NCBI GenBank assembly: GCA_034359265.1
Contig: CP136890.1
Location: 32,592,501-32,656,500 of the forward strand
Length of the DNA stretch: 64,000 nt
Source: Canna indica
Lineage: Eukaryota > Streptophyta > Magnoliopsida > Zingiberales > Cannaceae
Direction: 5' to 3'
Notes under the pieces: generated by a model
What the model saw: the letters and a program-made list of their open reading frames with translations, nothing else
Databases searched by the model: none
Told to the model about the DNA's origin: nothing
Translations under genes and position numbers: made by a program
Part shown: piece by piece, positions 1 through 10,159 of the stretch
Layout: each line of letters begins with the position of its first letter
Numbering within the stretch: the first letter of the stretch is position 1

Positions 1-1225
1 CTATCCTCACTTTCCAATTTTCTCACACCGCGTATTGACATGTGTACATCACATTTCTATTTGTTACAAATCTATCACACCGTCTATCTAGTGTCAACTT
101 TGACGTCTGAATGCTGATGTGGCGCTACTGACGTGGCTAATAAATCTCAGTCAGCATTCAGACACAATTTTTTTTAACTTATTTTTTTCTGGCCCCACCA
201 AACTCAGTCAGCAACAGGATTAATTATAAAATATATCCCAATTTTTTATGTGTTTTCCTAATCTATCCCTACTTTTCAATTTTCCCAATTCAGTACACCA
301 CTTTTCGATCTATTACAAATCTATCTCACTGTCTACCCAGCGTCAACTTTGTCGTCTGAATGCTGACATGGCTAATAATCTCAATCAGCATTCAGATGCG
401 AACTTTAACTCTCTCTTTTTCGGCCCCACCAAACCCAGTCAGCCAATCATGACAAGTTAAATAAAAAAAATCCACCATTAAAATCGCCTGCTCACCTCTT
501 CCCCGACCTTGTCGCATGCTCGCTGCCTACCTTTCTCTCAATCCCTGACGTCGCCTGCATCTCTTTGTGCTCCCTATCTTCATCCCGTTGACTCTAGTAT
601 ATCTCTATTAATTTTCTGTCTGGTATGGCTAGTATAAACCCTAGAAATTTCCCATCAGTGGTGATACTATTAAATGTAGGATTTCATATAATACTGTAAA
701 ATTTTCCAACAGTGATGATACTGTTAAATATGATTTTTTGTTGTAGACTTTGTTTTGACAAGAAAATTTTCAACATAAGAGAGAGATTTCTTCTTTGTGT
801 TGAAAATTGCAAAGTTGACGTTGGGTAGACGGTGGGATGGATTTGTAACAAATCAAAAAGTGGTGTACTAAATTGGAAAAATTAGAAAGTGATGATAGAT
901 TAGGGAAACACGTCAAAAGTTGGGATATATTTTGTAATTAACCCTTAAGTGGTTGTTGACTGGATTTGGCGGGGCCGAAAAAAAATAAGTTAAAAAAAAT
1001 TCACGTCTGAATGCTGACTAAGATTATTAGCCACGTCAGCAGCGCCACTTCAGCATTTAGACGACAAAGTTGACATTGGGTAGACAGTGTGATAGATTTA
1101 TAACAAATCAAAAAATGGTGTACTTAATTGGAAAAATTAGAAAGTGGTATACTGAATTGAGAAAATTAGAAAGTGAGAATATATTAAGGAAACACATCAA
1201 AAGTCAGGATATATTTTGTAATTAA
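1..1225. mobile_element. Long inverted-repeat (foldback) element, Mutator-like, left end outside window
   Basis: The left half (1-470) is repeated in inverted orientation in the right half (about 800-1225). Each arm holds two homologous units of about 220-250 bp. Shared landmarks are the GACGTCTGAATGCTGA block, the GGCCCCACCAAA block and the terminal GGRTTAATTAYAAAATATAT. One copy of the terminal motif starts near 225; inverted copies end near 946 and 1225. No protein of its own is visible. The terminal motif resembles that of the element at 17004-17551, which has a 9-bp Mutator-type target duplication. The outer left end lies before base 1, so no duplication can be checked here. Confidence 0.7.
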
Positions 1226-1548
1226 AGTTGGAACTCACTTTTACCTCGGCCTCCTAGTTCAAGCATAACCAATTTTCCAAATGACTTCAAGCCTAGTATA
1301 AGTGCCACATCATTAACAGTAAATGATACTTCATTATCTTTAATCTTAAAAGCACCATACTGGTCAACCCAATTTTTGACTAAGTATTTCATCAGCCCTG
1401 TGTCCATTGTCACTGGTGGTACCCTAACATACATCCCAAATGGTGTTTTATCCAATAGATTTTTGTGTTGATTGGACAACTCAATCTTTGTTTGCAAAAA
1501 TGAACTAACTGAAGTCAACGTGCAACGTGATACGAATTTCTTCGTCAT
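1222..1548 (-). pseudogene. Plant-mobile-domain-like protein fragment
   Basis: A 108-codon minus-strand frame contains a segment of the form FGMYVRVPPV...GLMKYLVKNW...SFTVNDVALILGL. This resembles the N-terminal part of plant mobile domain (PMD) proteins and of related Ulp1/Mutator-associated transposon proteins, where a Val/Thr-x-x-Asp-Val-Ala-x-Leu-x-Gly-Leu stretch is typical. Only the beginning of the domain is present. The last few codons run into the end of the neighbouring foldback element, so the frame is truncated. It is probably a transposon-carried relic, not a working gene. The assignment comes from motif memory only. Confidence 0.5.
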
Positions 1549-1689
1549 TCTGTTAATAGCGAATGGTAGTGAAACATATAGCAGATGATTAATCTGTTCG
1601 ACCCAAAGGCAATTGTCTGATCAAACTATGCGCCCAGATCTCAAACATGCCTGAAATAAAGGGGGGAAATCGGTTTAGCAAATAAGGAG

Positions 1690-2443
1690 GAAGGATTCAC
1701 CGGAAATAAAGGGTGGAATCTGCTCGAATCGATGTTATAACATTTCACCGGATATATTAAAAACCGCCCGACCATAACATGTACCTAGAGTACATCGAAA
1801 CGTTGCACCTGCGTACTAGGGCTACTTCTGACTTCTCAGCTTATAACATAGCACGTGCAAATTTATAACATCAGGCGTGATGGGATGTTATAACATCCTG
1901 GTCAAATCGATGTTATAACAATCCACTAGATGTATTAACAATCGGTCGACCATAACATGCACCTGGAGTACATCGGAACATTGCACCGACGTACTGGGGC
2001 TACTTCTGACTTCACAGTTTATAACATTGCACGTGCAGTTTTATAACAACGAGCGGGCTACTTCTGCCTTCTCAGCTTATAACATCGCACGAGATGTTGT
2101 TACTTCCCATGTTGTTTTATAACATCGAGCAGGCGGGATGTTAGCTGTAATCTATGTTATAACATTGCACGAGATGTATTAACTATCGATCGACCAGAAC
2201 ATTCATCGGAATACATCGAAACGTTGCACCGGTGCACTCGGGCTACTCTTGACTTCTTAGCTTATAACATTGCACGGGATGTTGTTACATCCCATGTTGT
2301 TTTATAACATTGGGCGGGCGGGCGGGATGTTATAACATCCCATTCAAATCTATGTTATAACATTGCACATGATGTATTAATTGTCAATCGACCAAAACAT
2401 GCACCGGAATACATCGAAACGTTACAATGAGCGTACTCGGGCT
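1690..2443. repeat. Degenerate tandem repeat with palindrome GATGTTATAACATC
   Basis: About three and a half diverged units of roughly 180-240 bp. Each contains TATGTTATAACATT-like palindromes, a 'cgaccataacatgcacc' block, a 'tacatcgaaacgttgcacc' block and a 'ctacttctgacttctcagc' block. The same array resumes at 2910-2993 and at 4722-4760. It was therefore cut twice, first by the hAT element at 2444-2901 and then by the LTR at 2994-4721. No reading frame is conserved among units. Confidence 0.75.
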
Positions 2444-2901
2444 TAGGGCTGTCCATTTGGCTCAACCCGAACCGAACCGAACCGAACCGAAATTCATCAA
2501 ATCAAAAAAAAATTTATACCCGAATTCCAACTCGAACCTAAACCGAACTATACTTAAACCGATCTAACCCGAACCAGAATTATTCGGTTCAGTTCGGTTT
2601 TCAACTTGAAAATCAAAATTTTAATTAATTCGGTTAAAAATTAAAAATTAAAAATTATTTTATAATACCCATTTACTTATTTATATTAAAAATTTTAAAA
2701 TATTTATTATTTTTTAATTAATTCAGTTTTCGGTTCGGGTCGGTTCCCGAATTCCGGGAACCGAATCCGAATCGAATTCCAAATTTCGATTCGGTTCGGG
2801 TCAAAGAACCGAACCTACAATGGTTGAAACCGAACCGAACCAAAAAATTTGGTTCGATTTTTTGGTTCGGTTCGGGTTGAACCGAATACTGGGCAGCCCT
2901 A
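2444..2901. mobile_element. Non-autonomous hAT element (458 bp)
   Basis: The ends are inverted repeats: TAGGGCTGTCC on the left and GGGCAGCCCTA on the right. Flanking 8-mers are CTCGGGCT (2436-2443) and CTCAAGCT (2902-2909), a slightly diverged 8-bp duplication as made by hAT transposases. The subterminal region is full of ACCGAACCGAACC repeats on the left and inverted GGTTCGGTTCGG on the right. It codes for nothing. Confidence 0.75.
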
Positions 2902-2993
2902 CTCAAGCTACTTCTCACTTCCCAAATTATAACATTGGACGGGATGTATTAACGCTTGATCGACCAGAACATGCAGCCGGGGTACATCGAAAC

Positions 2994-4721
2994 TGTTGGC
3001 TTAAGGTTTTCAACCTTGGTCATAATCTCGGTTTTGATGATAACAAACATGGAACTAATGTTTCAATGAGATATATTTCAAGTTCCATATCGGTTAGAGC
3101 ACGATGTCCCCGATCGAAAAAATCGGAGAAATCGGCAAGGACACTCGTCGGCGCTTGGGAATCTTTGAGAAGGGGAGTTTAGGTTTAGGGTGTCTAGTTT
3201 ATATTGTAAATCCTCTTTATGATGCATAAGAACCTAAAAACCTAACCCGAACCCCAAAACATGAAAACCCGGAATCGCCCTGAAAATCACTAAGCCTAGG
3301 GAGCTCCTTGGAGGGCTATATGTCCTAGACATTTACTTGACATAAAAAATGGCAATAATTGTTCCTTGGGTCAAAACTAGATAACGATGTATTTTTAAGA
3401 AATTTTTGGAAGTCTTTAGCATACCCATATTTGACCCGGGAGATTAGGAAATTTCTGTTTTCGGAAAATTTGTACTAGACCCCAAAAACTAGATTTTGAT
3501 TCTTAAGGATTTTAATTTTTTAGATATTTTTATTGAATCCAAATGGGGGGTAATCCTTATATAACATTTATGTTTTAAAGTTATTATATAAGTAGACTTA
3601 GTGAAGATGGAACCAGAAAACCAGATTGCCCTGTTCAGCCCAGGTTCGATCGACCGATCGATCGACTGATAAAAGCCAAAAATTGGCAGTAGGATCTTCG
3701 GTCGATCGAATTGAGGATCGCAAGAATCGTGACTTGGCAAAAGCACTTCGGTCGACCGATCGGTCGACCAAATTGCGGATCTCTGATCTCACGACTCATT
3801 CGGTCGATCGAACAGTGCGCATAACTCATATAGAGCCAGCGGTCGTTGGGCGGTCGATCGGTTGGTCGATCGACGATCGACCGGCATGCGACCAAACGAC
3901 GAAAATGGCTAGTTTTCCCCCTGTTGAGCCGCCCGTTACCTTTCATTTCTTCTTAGCTCTATATATACTCAAACCCAACCTTCCTTAAATAATGTTTTAT
4001 CACACCTACACTTCTTTGAGCCATACTTTGATGATCTTTGAGCTTGATTGAGCCACAATCTCTTTACAGTCCCTAGTTTCCATAATATACCCTTGATCTT
4101 GCCTTCAACCCTTAAACGATTCATCATTGAGGCATCAAGAGGAACTAGGACTCGGTTTTGGAGCTAAGTATATGTTGTATTATTTATTTGCTCCATTACT
4201 TGTGTATTTTTGTGTTTATTTCATTGTATTTTGATTTCGTTCAAACCTAGAATTCTAGGTTGATTGAGTTGGTGGTTGCCTTTGTGTTTGAGGCTTAATT
4301 CCTCCGTTGTAAACGTAGTTTACTAGGATTAGTTGAGTTGTCCCTTAGGTTGAGGTGGAAAAGTGCTTTCGGTAAAAAGGCGGAGACTTTCGGGTGTAGA
4401 AGTGCCTTAGGTTGAGAGTGAGACTCTTCAGGGTCAAAGTCCTCTTTGAAAGGGAAACAATTTAATCTAGTAAACTAAGTTTGGAAATCCTAAGCGGGGT
4501 GCTTAGGTAGTGGAGTAGGCATTGGGGCCAAACCACTATAAATCTCTGTATTTGCATTGCTTCTTCTTGTGTTTGCTTAATTAGCATATTCACCTTGCTT
4601 TCGCTTGTTATTGAATTTGTTAAATTGCCTAAGTAACTAAGTAAATGATTAAAACCGGAATTAGGCAAATTGATTAATAAACACACTATTCACCCCCCCT
4701 CTAGTGTGTCATTTCACCTAA
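2994..4721 (+). mobile_element. Solo LTR, long subtype of the window's main LTR family
   Basis: Begins TGTTGGCTTAAGG and ends TTTCACCTAACA, 1728 bp, flanked by GAAAC (2989-2993) and GGAAC (4722-4726), a 5-bp duplication with one change. The surrounding palindromic repeat is continuous across it. It contains clustered CGATCGACCGATCG palindromes at about 3645-3895, followed by a TATA-like CTATATATACTC near 3958. Related LTRs lie at 11660, 17867, 19175, 20571, 33777, 39968 and 43294. No internal retrotransposon region is attached, so it is a recombination product (solo LTR). Confidence 0.88.
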
Positions 4722-4726
4722 CAGGA

Positions 4727-5147
4727 ACGTTGCACCGGCTTACTCCGACTAATTCTCCTTCTCAGCTAATATTACATAACAATAAAAAAACGAATCTTAA
4801 TACTAACATGAATATTAGTATAAACTTTGAATATTTACCTTCCCATTTTTGGTTTTTTCGACTCGATGACGTGGAGTTCGTATTGAACGTCTGTATTTGC
4901 TTGATGTCTTGAGGAAGTTTGCGAAAGTGAAGGAAGGAAATGAAGATGAGGAGAAGAAAATGAATGAGTGAAGAAGTAAATGAAGAAGATGGGAAGAAGA
5001 AAATGAAGATCAAGTGAAGAAGAAAGAAGAAAGGGTTTTGAGCCTTGGGAGATAGGCAGTTGTACTCGAGTATGGCACCGAGCGATTTTTTTTTCATGTA
5101 TTTTGGCAACAAAAGTATTTATACTTTATAAGTTATCGTATTTGGCT
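4727..5147. other. No gene seen; purine-rich stretch
   Basis: Holds the last piece of the palindrome repeat, then A/T-rich sequence, then a strongly purine-biased stretch (about 4910-5050, GAAGAAGATG-type). I see no supported coding region. Read on the minus strand it could be the first exon and leader of the mobile-domain fragment at 1222-1548, with GT at the exon edge near 4840, but this is only a guess. Confidence 0.3.
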
Positions 5148-5292
5148 GCAATGATATAATCGGAAGGGTAAAAAAGGAAAAGAGCAATGATATAATCGGA
5201 AGGGTAAAAAAGGAAAAGAGCAAGGATATAATCGAAAGGGTAAAAATGGAAAAGAGCAATGATATCATCAGAAGGGTAAAAAAGGAACAAGA
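5148..5292. repeat. 36-bp tandem repeat, four copies
   Basis: The unit GCAATGATATAATCGGAAGG plus 16 more A/G-rich bases recurs at 5148, 5184, 5220 and 5256, a constant 36-bp period with few changes. There are no spacers, so it is a minisatellite. The copies are most alike in the middle. Confidence 0.85.
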
Positions 5293-5479
5293 GATTCCTT
5301 GTAACCGGCAGGAACTGGGACTTAATATATCCCAGTTCCCGTGGGCCAGGCAGCCTCATGTCGTGCGACTCGTGGCGTCACTGCATTGGGAGCTGCAAAG
5401 TTTCATATTTTTCGCGACTGCATCGATGTTTTTTCGAGCATTTGTGGGCCTTCATCTAGTATTGTTCCATTCGCACGGT

Positions 5480-5700
5480 CCATATTAATAAATTAATTGC
5501 TATTGTTTATTATCATAATATTCAACATTCATATTAGAATATTCAGTATTCATATCAGAATATTACGTACGTAGTTAGTATCAGAATATTTAGCATTAAT
5601 ATTAGAATATTACGTAATCAACATAATATTAAAATATTCAATATTCATATCAGAAGAATATTACGCAATCAGTATAATATCTTCGTCATTATATTGCATA
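5480..5700. repeat. A/T-rich short-period repeat
   Basis: Irregular repetition of 'catatcagaatattacgta' and 'ttagaatattcagtattcat' type words, about 20-45 bp apart. No reading frame. It separates the minisatellite from the peptide gene that follows. Confidence 0.5.
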
Positions 5701-5740
5701 TTCTCTATAATTATGTTTACGAATTATTTCCTGGTGTACC

Positions 5741-5750
5741 ACCTATATAA
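5741..5750 (+). promoter_or_regulatory. Candidate TATA box of the RGF-like gene
   Basis: ACCTATATAACAG lies about 275 bp upstream of the candidate start codon at 6021, in the right orientation and in sequence not claimed by any repeat. This is inference from motif and position only. Confidence 0.35.
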
Positions 5751-6020
5751 CAGCCTTATTCTGTACAACCAATATACAATATAATACAATTCTCATTCCA
5801 TTAAACTTATAAAGGAGAACTCTTCAAATGCGATCTTTTTGTCCATTGCAAGGACACAAAGGATAGCCATTCAAGGACTAATTAAGGATCACACTTCAAT
5901 ATCTCCTCTTCCCCCTCTCTCTTTTGTCACCACCTAAAGTTGCAGCTCCAATGTGGATCCTAGTTATAAGCTAGTACTACTATCAAACCTTCATTTTTAG
6001 TGAGATCGAATCGATCAAAC

Positions 6021-6254
6021 ATGTCATCCTCTTCTCTTCTTCTCCTAGTTTTCCTTATATCTCTTTCTATCATCACTGCTTTAGTAAAGGATGCAAGGAG
6101 GAAGAAGAAGAAGAAGGAAAGTAGATAATCAGGTGCAAACACTCCTACATCTGCTTTAGTAGAGTCTTTAAGGAATCGTCGAGGAAGGGAGGAGCATCCG
6201 GGGTTTGATGTGGATTATATTGGTCCGATAGCCAATCCACCCCAAAATAATTAA
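6021..6254 (+). pseudogene. RGF/GLV/CLEL-like secreted peptide precursor with one in-frame stop
   Basis: From ATG 6021 to TAA 6252-6254 a single frame of 78 codons reads through except for one TAA at 6126-6128 (codon 36). The N-terminus is a clear signal peptide: Met, four Ser, then about 17 hydrophobic residues. A Lys/Arg-rich stretch follows. The C-terminus is DYIGPIANPPQNN, ending exactly at the stop. This fits the 13-residue root meristem growth factor (RGF/GLV/CLEL) pattern D-Y-x-x-P-x-x-x-P-P-x-(H/N)-N, in which the Asp-Tyr pair is the tyrosine-sulfation site. An acidic Glu-Glu-x-x-x-Phe-Asp-Val stretch precedes it, as is usual in the family. Such peptides are secreted and bind leucine-rich-repeat receptor kinases in root meristems. 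The stop may be a disabling mutation, a sequence error, or removed by splicing I cannot see. Confidence 0.65.
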
Positions 6255-6334
6255 CTTTGTTCATCAACCATTGTCTCTTTCGTTTCCTCTTTAATTCTCT
6301 CGTTGAAGTTCTACTGGAATATATATTGAAGCCA

Positions 6335-6350
6335 TTATATATATATATAT

Positions 6351-6408
<58 letters not shown>
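6335..6408. repeat. (TA)n(GA)n microsatellite
   Basis: About 25 TA units with small interruptions pass directly into about 12 GA units. It lies about 80 bp downstream of the peptide gene's stop codon. Confidence 0.95.
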
Positions 6409-6700
6409 GACATATATCTACATTAGCTTGTGCATGTCATCTTCTTTCTATATATATCAGTAATGTGAAATAACTTGGGATATATCTTACCTGTTGATCA
6501 TGTACACATGCAGTTATATAGCTTGTTTCTCGTATACATATGTATGAAAGATAACTAAGCAAAACTATGGTACTATTTTTGCTTATTCCTGCATGATCTA
6601 ATTTCTAGAGATGACAAATAATATTTATTTAAAATTCGGGAGAAAAAAATAAAAGTCAAAAAGGGGTCAATGCATGCATGTATGAACAATTAATCTTGTA

Positions 6701-6888
6701 CACTACAACAAATCACCTATTTTTCGACATCAAAATAAGTTTAACATTCAACGCCAACAATAGTCAAAATGGCATACTGACGCTAGCAAAAGTGACAAAA
6801 ATGAGTGCAATATGATGAGAGCCGGAATGAACACTTCGACGTCTAAGCAGGCGTCAAAATGTTCGACATATCGACGCCTGCTTATAGG
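6701..6888 (+). mobile_element. CACTA-type transposon left end
   Basis: Begins CACTACAACAAATCACC, the standard CACTA terminal sequence. Subterminal short motifs occur in both orientations: 'ttcgacgtctaagcaggcgtc' and its near reverse 'cgacgcctgctta' around 6836-6885. No matching right end with the same 3-bp duplication was found nearby, and LINE sequence follows at once. It is a truncated relic. Confidence 0.6.
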
Positions 6889-6889
6889 C

Positions 6890-8713
6890 ATCAACAGCTA
6901 CATCGAATCAATCATGCCCTTATCACTTTGATTCTGAAGAAGGAAGGAGCTTTTAGTACCAGCGACTTCAGATCGATTAGTCTGGAGAACTACCTAGCCA
7001 AGATCTTCTCCAAACTATTGGCAAATCAACTGGCAACTTTGTTACCAGATTTGGTAGACCACACTCAGGGGGCTTTCATCGCTGGCCATAGTAGTTTAGA
7101 CTGCTTTATAACGGTCTTTGAAACTCTATGGACATGTAATCAATTGTAGGAAAATACATGTCTCATCAAGGTGGATTTTGAGAAAGCGTTTGACTCCGTG
7201 AACTAGAATTTCATTGTTGATCTCTTGAGGGCAAGGGGCTTCCCCCCGAGGTGGATTTCTTGGGTTTCTTCTCTCCTCAGCACGACGACTTCATCTATTC
7301 TTCTTAATGGCTCTCAGGGGTGACCTTTCTCCCACAAAAGATGACTCAGGCAAGGTAACCATCACTCCCCCCTTTTATTCAACCTGGTCATCGACTCGCT
7401 CTCTAAACTACTGAAAAGGGCTACCACCAGAGGGCTTATTAAGGGTGCATTATCTGGGATTCTCACAGAGGACATCACCCATGTCTCCTTCACGGAAGAC
7501 CTCGTCATATTCAGCAGCAGCTCTCCGCATTATCTCCAACAACTAAAGTTATTATTTAAGTGCTTCAAACTATGCACGGGATTAAAGTTGACTAGAGACA
7601 AAACAAGAGTCATCGACGTCAACGAGTCAGCCGCTATTAGTGGCCATGCTGTAGCTACATTGAACTGCTCCCCTGATTCCTTTCCCCTTAATTACTTGGG
7701 TCTTCCTCTCATGCCAGGCCGGCCCCTTAAAGAAAATTGGACTAAGATCATTGCCAAATTTGACCAAGTACTAGCTTCCTAGCATGGATCACAACTCTCC
7801 AAAGCTGCTCGAATTATTCTCATTAATAGTGTGCTCACTAGCCAAGCCTCGTACATCTTCTCCATCTTCAGCGCCCCCCTTTGGGTTATTAAGTTGATCG
7901 ATAAAAGACGTAGGCGATTCCTGTGTACTGGTTACAGAAGTGGCAGCTCGCAAGGCAAATGTCATATCAATTGGAACAAAGTTACTACTTCCAAGGCTGA
8001 AGGTGGTTTGGGACTACTTAAATTACCTCAACATAACAAAGCTTGCCTCGCAAAATGGTGCTTTAAATTTATTCGGAATAAAGAAATGGTCTAGCGCAAC
8101 ATTCTCTTCGCCAATCGCCCCTCCTGGGGAGCCCTCATAGGATCCTTGAACTCCTCGCTATTCCCCGTCTGGGAAGATATTTTCGCCGATAGAGAGTCTC
8201 TTTTGGCATCCTTTTCTACCCATATTGGGCATGGCCTCAAAACCCATTTCTGGCTTGACCCTTGGGTTCAGGGGGGAAACTAAGTGATCGTTTCCTTGAT
8301 CTCTTCGTTGTCGCTTCTTCACCAAATGCCACCGTCTGGGAGTCTAAGGAACTTAACGAGGAAGGAAATGTTGCAGGCTAGAACATAAACTTCTCTTCTC
8401 TCGTCCCTTTGACGTCTATTTCTTCTCTCGTGAGCGAGATTAATCCATACCTGTTGAATGAGGGCGACGACTTGATCCTTTAGAAATGGACAAACGACGG
8501 CATCTTCACTACGAAATCCTTCTACAAGGTTTTGACTCTTCAGGGTATCTTCGATCCGGCGAACGACTTTCTTTGGTAAAAGGAATGTTCGGAAGCCATT
8601 TCCATCATGAACTGGTTGGCTCTCAACAAAAGACTTGCTACTAAAGACCGGCTCATTGCTAGAGGAGTTCAGAATGACCCGTGTTGCCTTCTCTATGAGA
8701 TAGAAGTTGAATC
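6890..8713 (+). pseudogene. LINE (L1-type) reverse transcriptase relic
   Basis: Conceptual translation with several stops and frame changes follows a plant L1 reverse transcriptase. It has FRSISLENYLAKIFSKLLAN, then the finger 'DHTQGAFIAGH', then 'VDFEKAFDSVN', then the active-site block 'VSFTEDLVIF' (normally FADD, so a catalytic Asp is lost). The thumb 'NYLGLPLMPG' and 'ARIILINSVL...ASYIFS' follow, and finally the zinc-binding domain start 'NWLALNKRLATKDRL' near 8610-8650. The 5' endonuclease and ORF1 are missing. The 3' end is cut by the hAT end at 8722. It cannot be functional. Confidence 0.9.
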
Positions 8714-8721
8714 ATCTAATC

Positions 8722-9215
8722 TAGGGATGGCAATTGAAATCGGTTAAATGCGGTTAACCGGTTAACCGAACCGCAAAATTCGGTTTCGGATTGTGGATTT
8801 GCGGTTCGGTATCGGTTTCAGTTAGTGAAGTCCAAAAATTGATTTTAATCGGTTCGATTTCGATTACCGGATTGAGAATAACCGGTAACTGAAATCGGTT
8901 ATATATTTCGGTTTTGGTTACCGATTATCCGCGGTTAACCGGTAACCAAAATCGGTAATTATAATTATATATCAAATATTTATTTTAAACCCGAAACCCA
9001 TTACCTGTTTACCCTTGTATATATATAAGTTTTACCCTAAATTTTAACTCTAATCTTCCCCATCTCCCCCATTCGGCGCCGACTGGCGACTGCCCCCTCC
9101 CTCCCACTATCCCACATTCCACCATTCCCTGTCACGGCGACTCCCCATTTGCTCAGCTCTTCGGAATGGCAGTCCTCGGTAGGCGGCAGTCCCTGACGAA
9201 GTAGTCTCATCCCTA
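8722..9215 (+). mobile_element. hAT-type element, left end certain, right end uncertain
   Basis: Starts TAGGGATGGCAATTGAAATC, the same terminal sequence as the delimited hAT elements in this window. Subterminal repeats of GGTTAACCGGTTAACCG follow. A possible right end CATCCCTA lies at 9208-9215, but the flanking 8-mers (ATCTAATC and ATCACGAG) do not match. The right border is therefore a guess, and the captured exons that follow could lie inside a larger element. Confidence 0.5.
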
Positions 9216-9337
9216 ATCACGAGCACCATCATCATTGTTCTTTTCAGCACAGTGGTAACTAGTCTTTACTTGTTCTCTGCTCAAGTAAATTTTTTACTTA
9301 TGGAATATTCAGAGGAGGTCAACTGTAAAATTCCTTC

Positions 9338-9457
9338 TTTTTCATGATCCAGGAGAAAGATGTCTTCGAGGCATTTTACAAGAAAGATCTTGCAAAAAGG
9401 TTATTGTTGGAGGAAGAATGCATCGATAGATGCTGAAAAGTCAAGGATCTCAAAAGT
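9338..9457 (+). pseudogene. Captured cullin exon fragment (CUL4-like)
   Basis: Translates as IQEKDVFEAFYKKDLAKRLL, a signature of the cullin homology region, closest in my memory to CUL4-type cullins. A frame change follows, after which the expected ASIDAEKS-R-ISK continues in the next frame. It stops at AAAAG/GTTAGTTG, which looks like the original donor splice site. Intact cullins scaffold ubiquitin ligases. This is a single broken exon with intron remains and no start, so it is a carried fragment. Confidence 0.8.
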
Positions 9458-9812
9458 TAGTTGAAATATTGCTAATTGTTTTTGTTTATATCTAACCAAC
9501 AACAATGCCTCTCTTATCTTATTAAGTATACCTAGATGTCTGTATTAGCAAAGCTTTTTGCAGAATGAACTATGATTTGATATTCTGATTTACCTTCCTG
9601 TATGTTAGGACCATTCATATATCATCTTAAATAGATGATACCTTAATTTTTCTTTTTTTTAAGTAACCTAAAGTTTAGAGACTTGGAACACTATAAGTTT
9701 TCTCTTCTTTTTCTCTTATATTTGAAACCCAGACAACTTATTTTTATTTTCCTTTCCTTTCTCTTTATAGCCACTGCATATATTCGCTAAATAGTTTCAT
9801 GTCTTTTTGTAG
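9458..9812. other. Intron-like sequence between two captured exons
   Basis: T-rich sequence starting with a GT donor (GTTAGTTGAAATATTG) and ending in a TTTTTGTAG acceptor next to the ETHE1 fragment. It must contain the junction between two unrelated genes, but I cannot place it. Confidence 0.4.
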
Positions 9813-9938
9813 CTGGTTGATCCAATAGACAAAACAGTTGATAGAGATATAACTCTTGTAAAAGAACTGGGATTGAAATCATATATGCTATGAATACTCA
9901 TGTCTATGCTGATCATGTCACTGAAACAGGTTTGATAA
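9813..9938 (+). pseudogene. Captured ETHE1 (persulfide dioxygenase) exon fragment
   Basis: After an AG acceptor the sequence reads [20 protein letters not shown]. One frame change later it reads [18 protein letters not shown]. This matches the metallo-beta-lactamase-fold mitochondrial persulfide dioxygenase ETHE1/GLY3, including the metal-binding T-H-x-H-x-D-H motif (here the second His is Tyr). The fragment ends in AAG/GCAAGT, which may be the old donor site. With a frameshift and a lost metal ligand it is not functional. It lies in the same orientation as the cullin fragment 350 bp upstream. Confidence 0.8.
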
Positions 9939-10043
9939 AGGCAAGTAGTCAGATTCCATATTGATCTAATTCAATTGTCACATTTCTGAAATTTTATTGT
10001 GAAAGATAAATGAGATTTATTGTATAATGTATATACTATTTTC

Positions 10044-10153
10044 AATCGCGGACGTCGAGCGCTAACCGATTTGGAACCTGAAAGTATTTCTAACATTAGT
10101 TTCATATTTGTTATCATCAAAATCGAGATTAAGACCAAGGTAGAAAACCTAAT
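10044..10153 (-). mobile_element. Fragment of main-family LTR (5' tip)
   Basis: Contains 'gcggacgtcgagcgctaacc', 'gttatcatcaaaatcgagat' and 'aagaccaaggtagaaaacct', the reverse complement of the first 110 bp or so of the family LTRs. The terminal TGTTGGC and the rest of the LTR are missing. Confidence 0.7.
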
Positions 10154-10159
10154 TCAACC

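Noticed and set aside
3489..3988. Several overlapping open frames on both strands, rich in Ser/Arg/Asp/Thr
   Set aside because: They are by-products of the CGATCGACC palindrome run in the LTR, which lacks stops in most phases. The frames are not shared with sister LTRs.
4762..5112. 116-codon Phe/Ser-rich minus-strand frame like a membrane protein
   Set aside because: It is the complement of a GAAGAAGATG purine tract. The hydrophobic run is a composition effect.
5148..5292. CRISPR-like array
   Set aside because: A 36-bp period without spacers, in plant DNA. It is an ordinary minisatellite.
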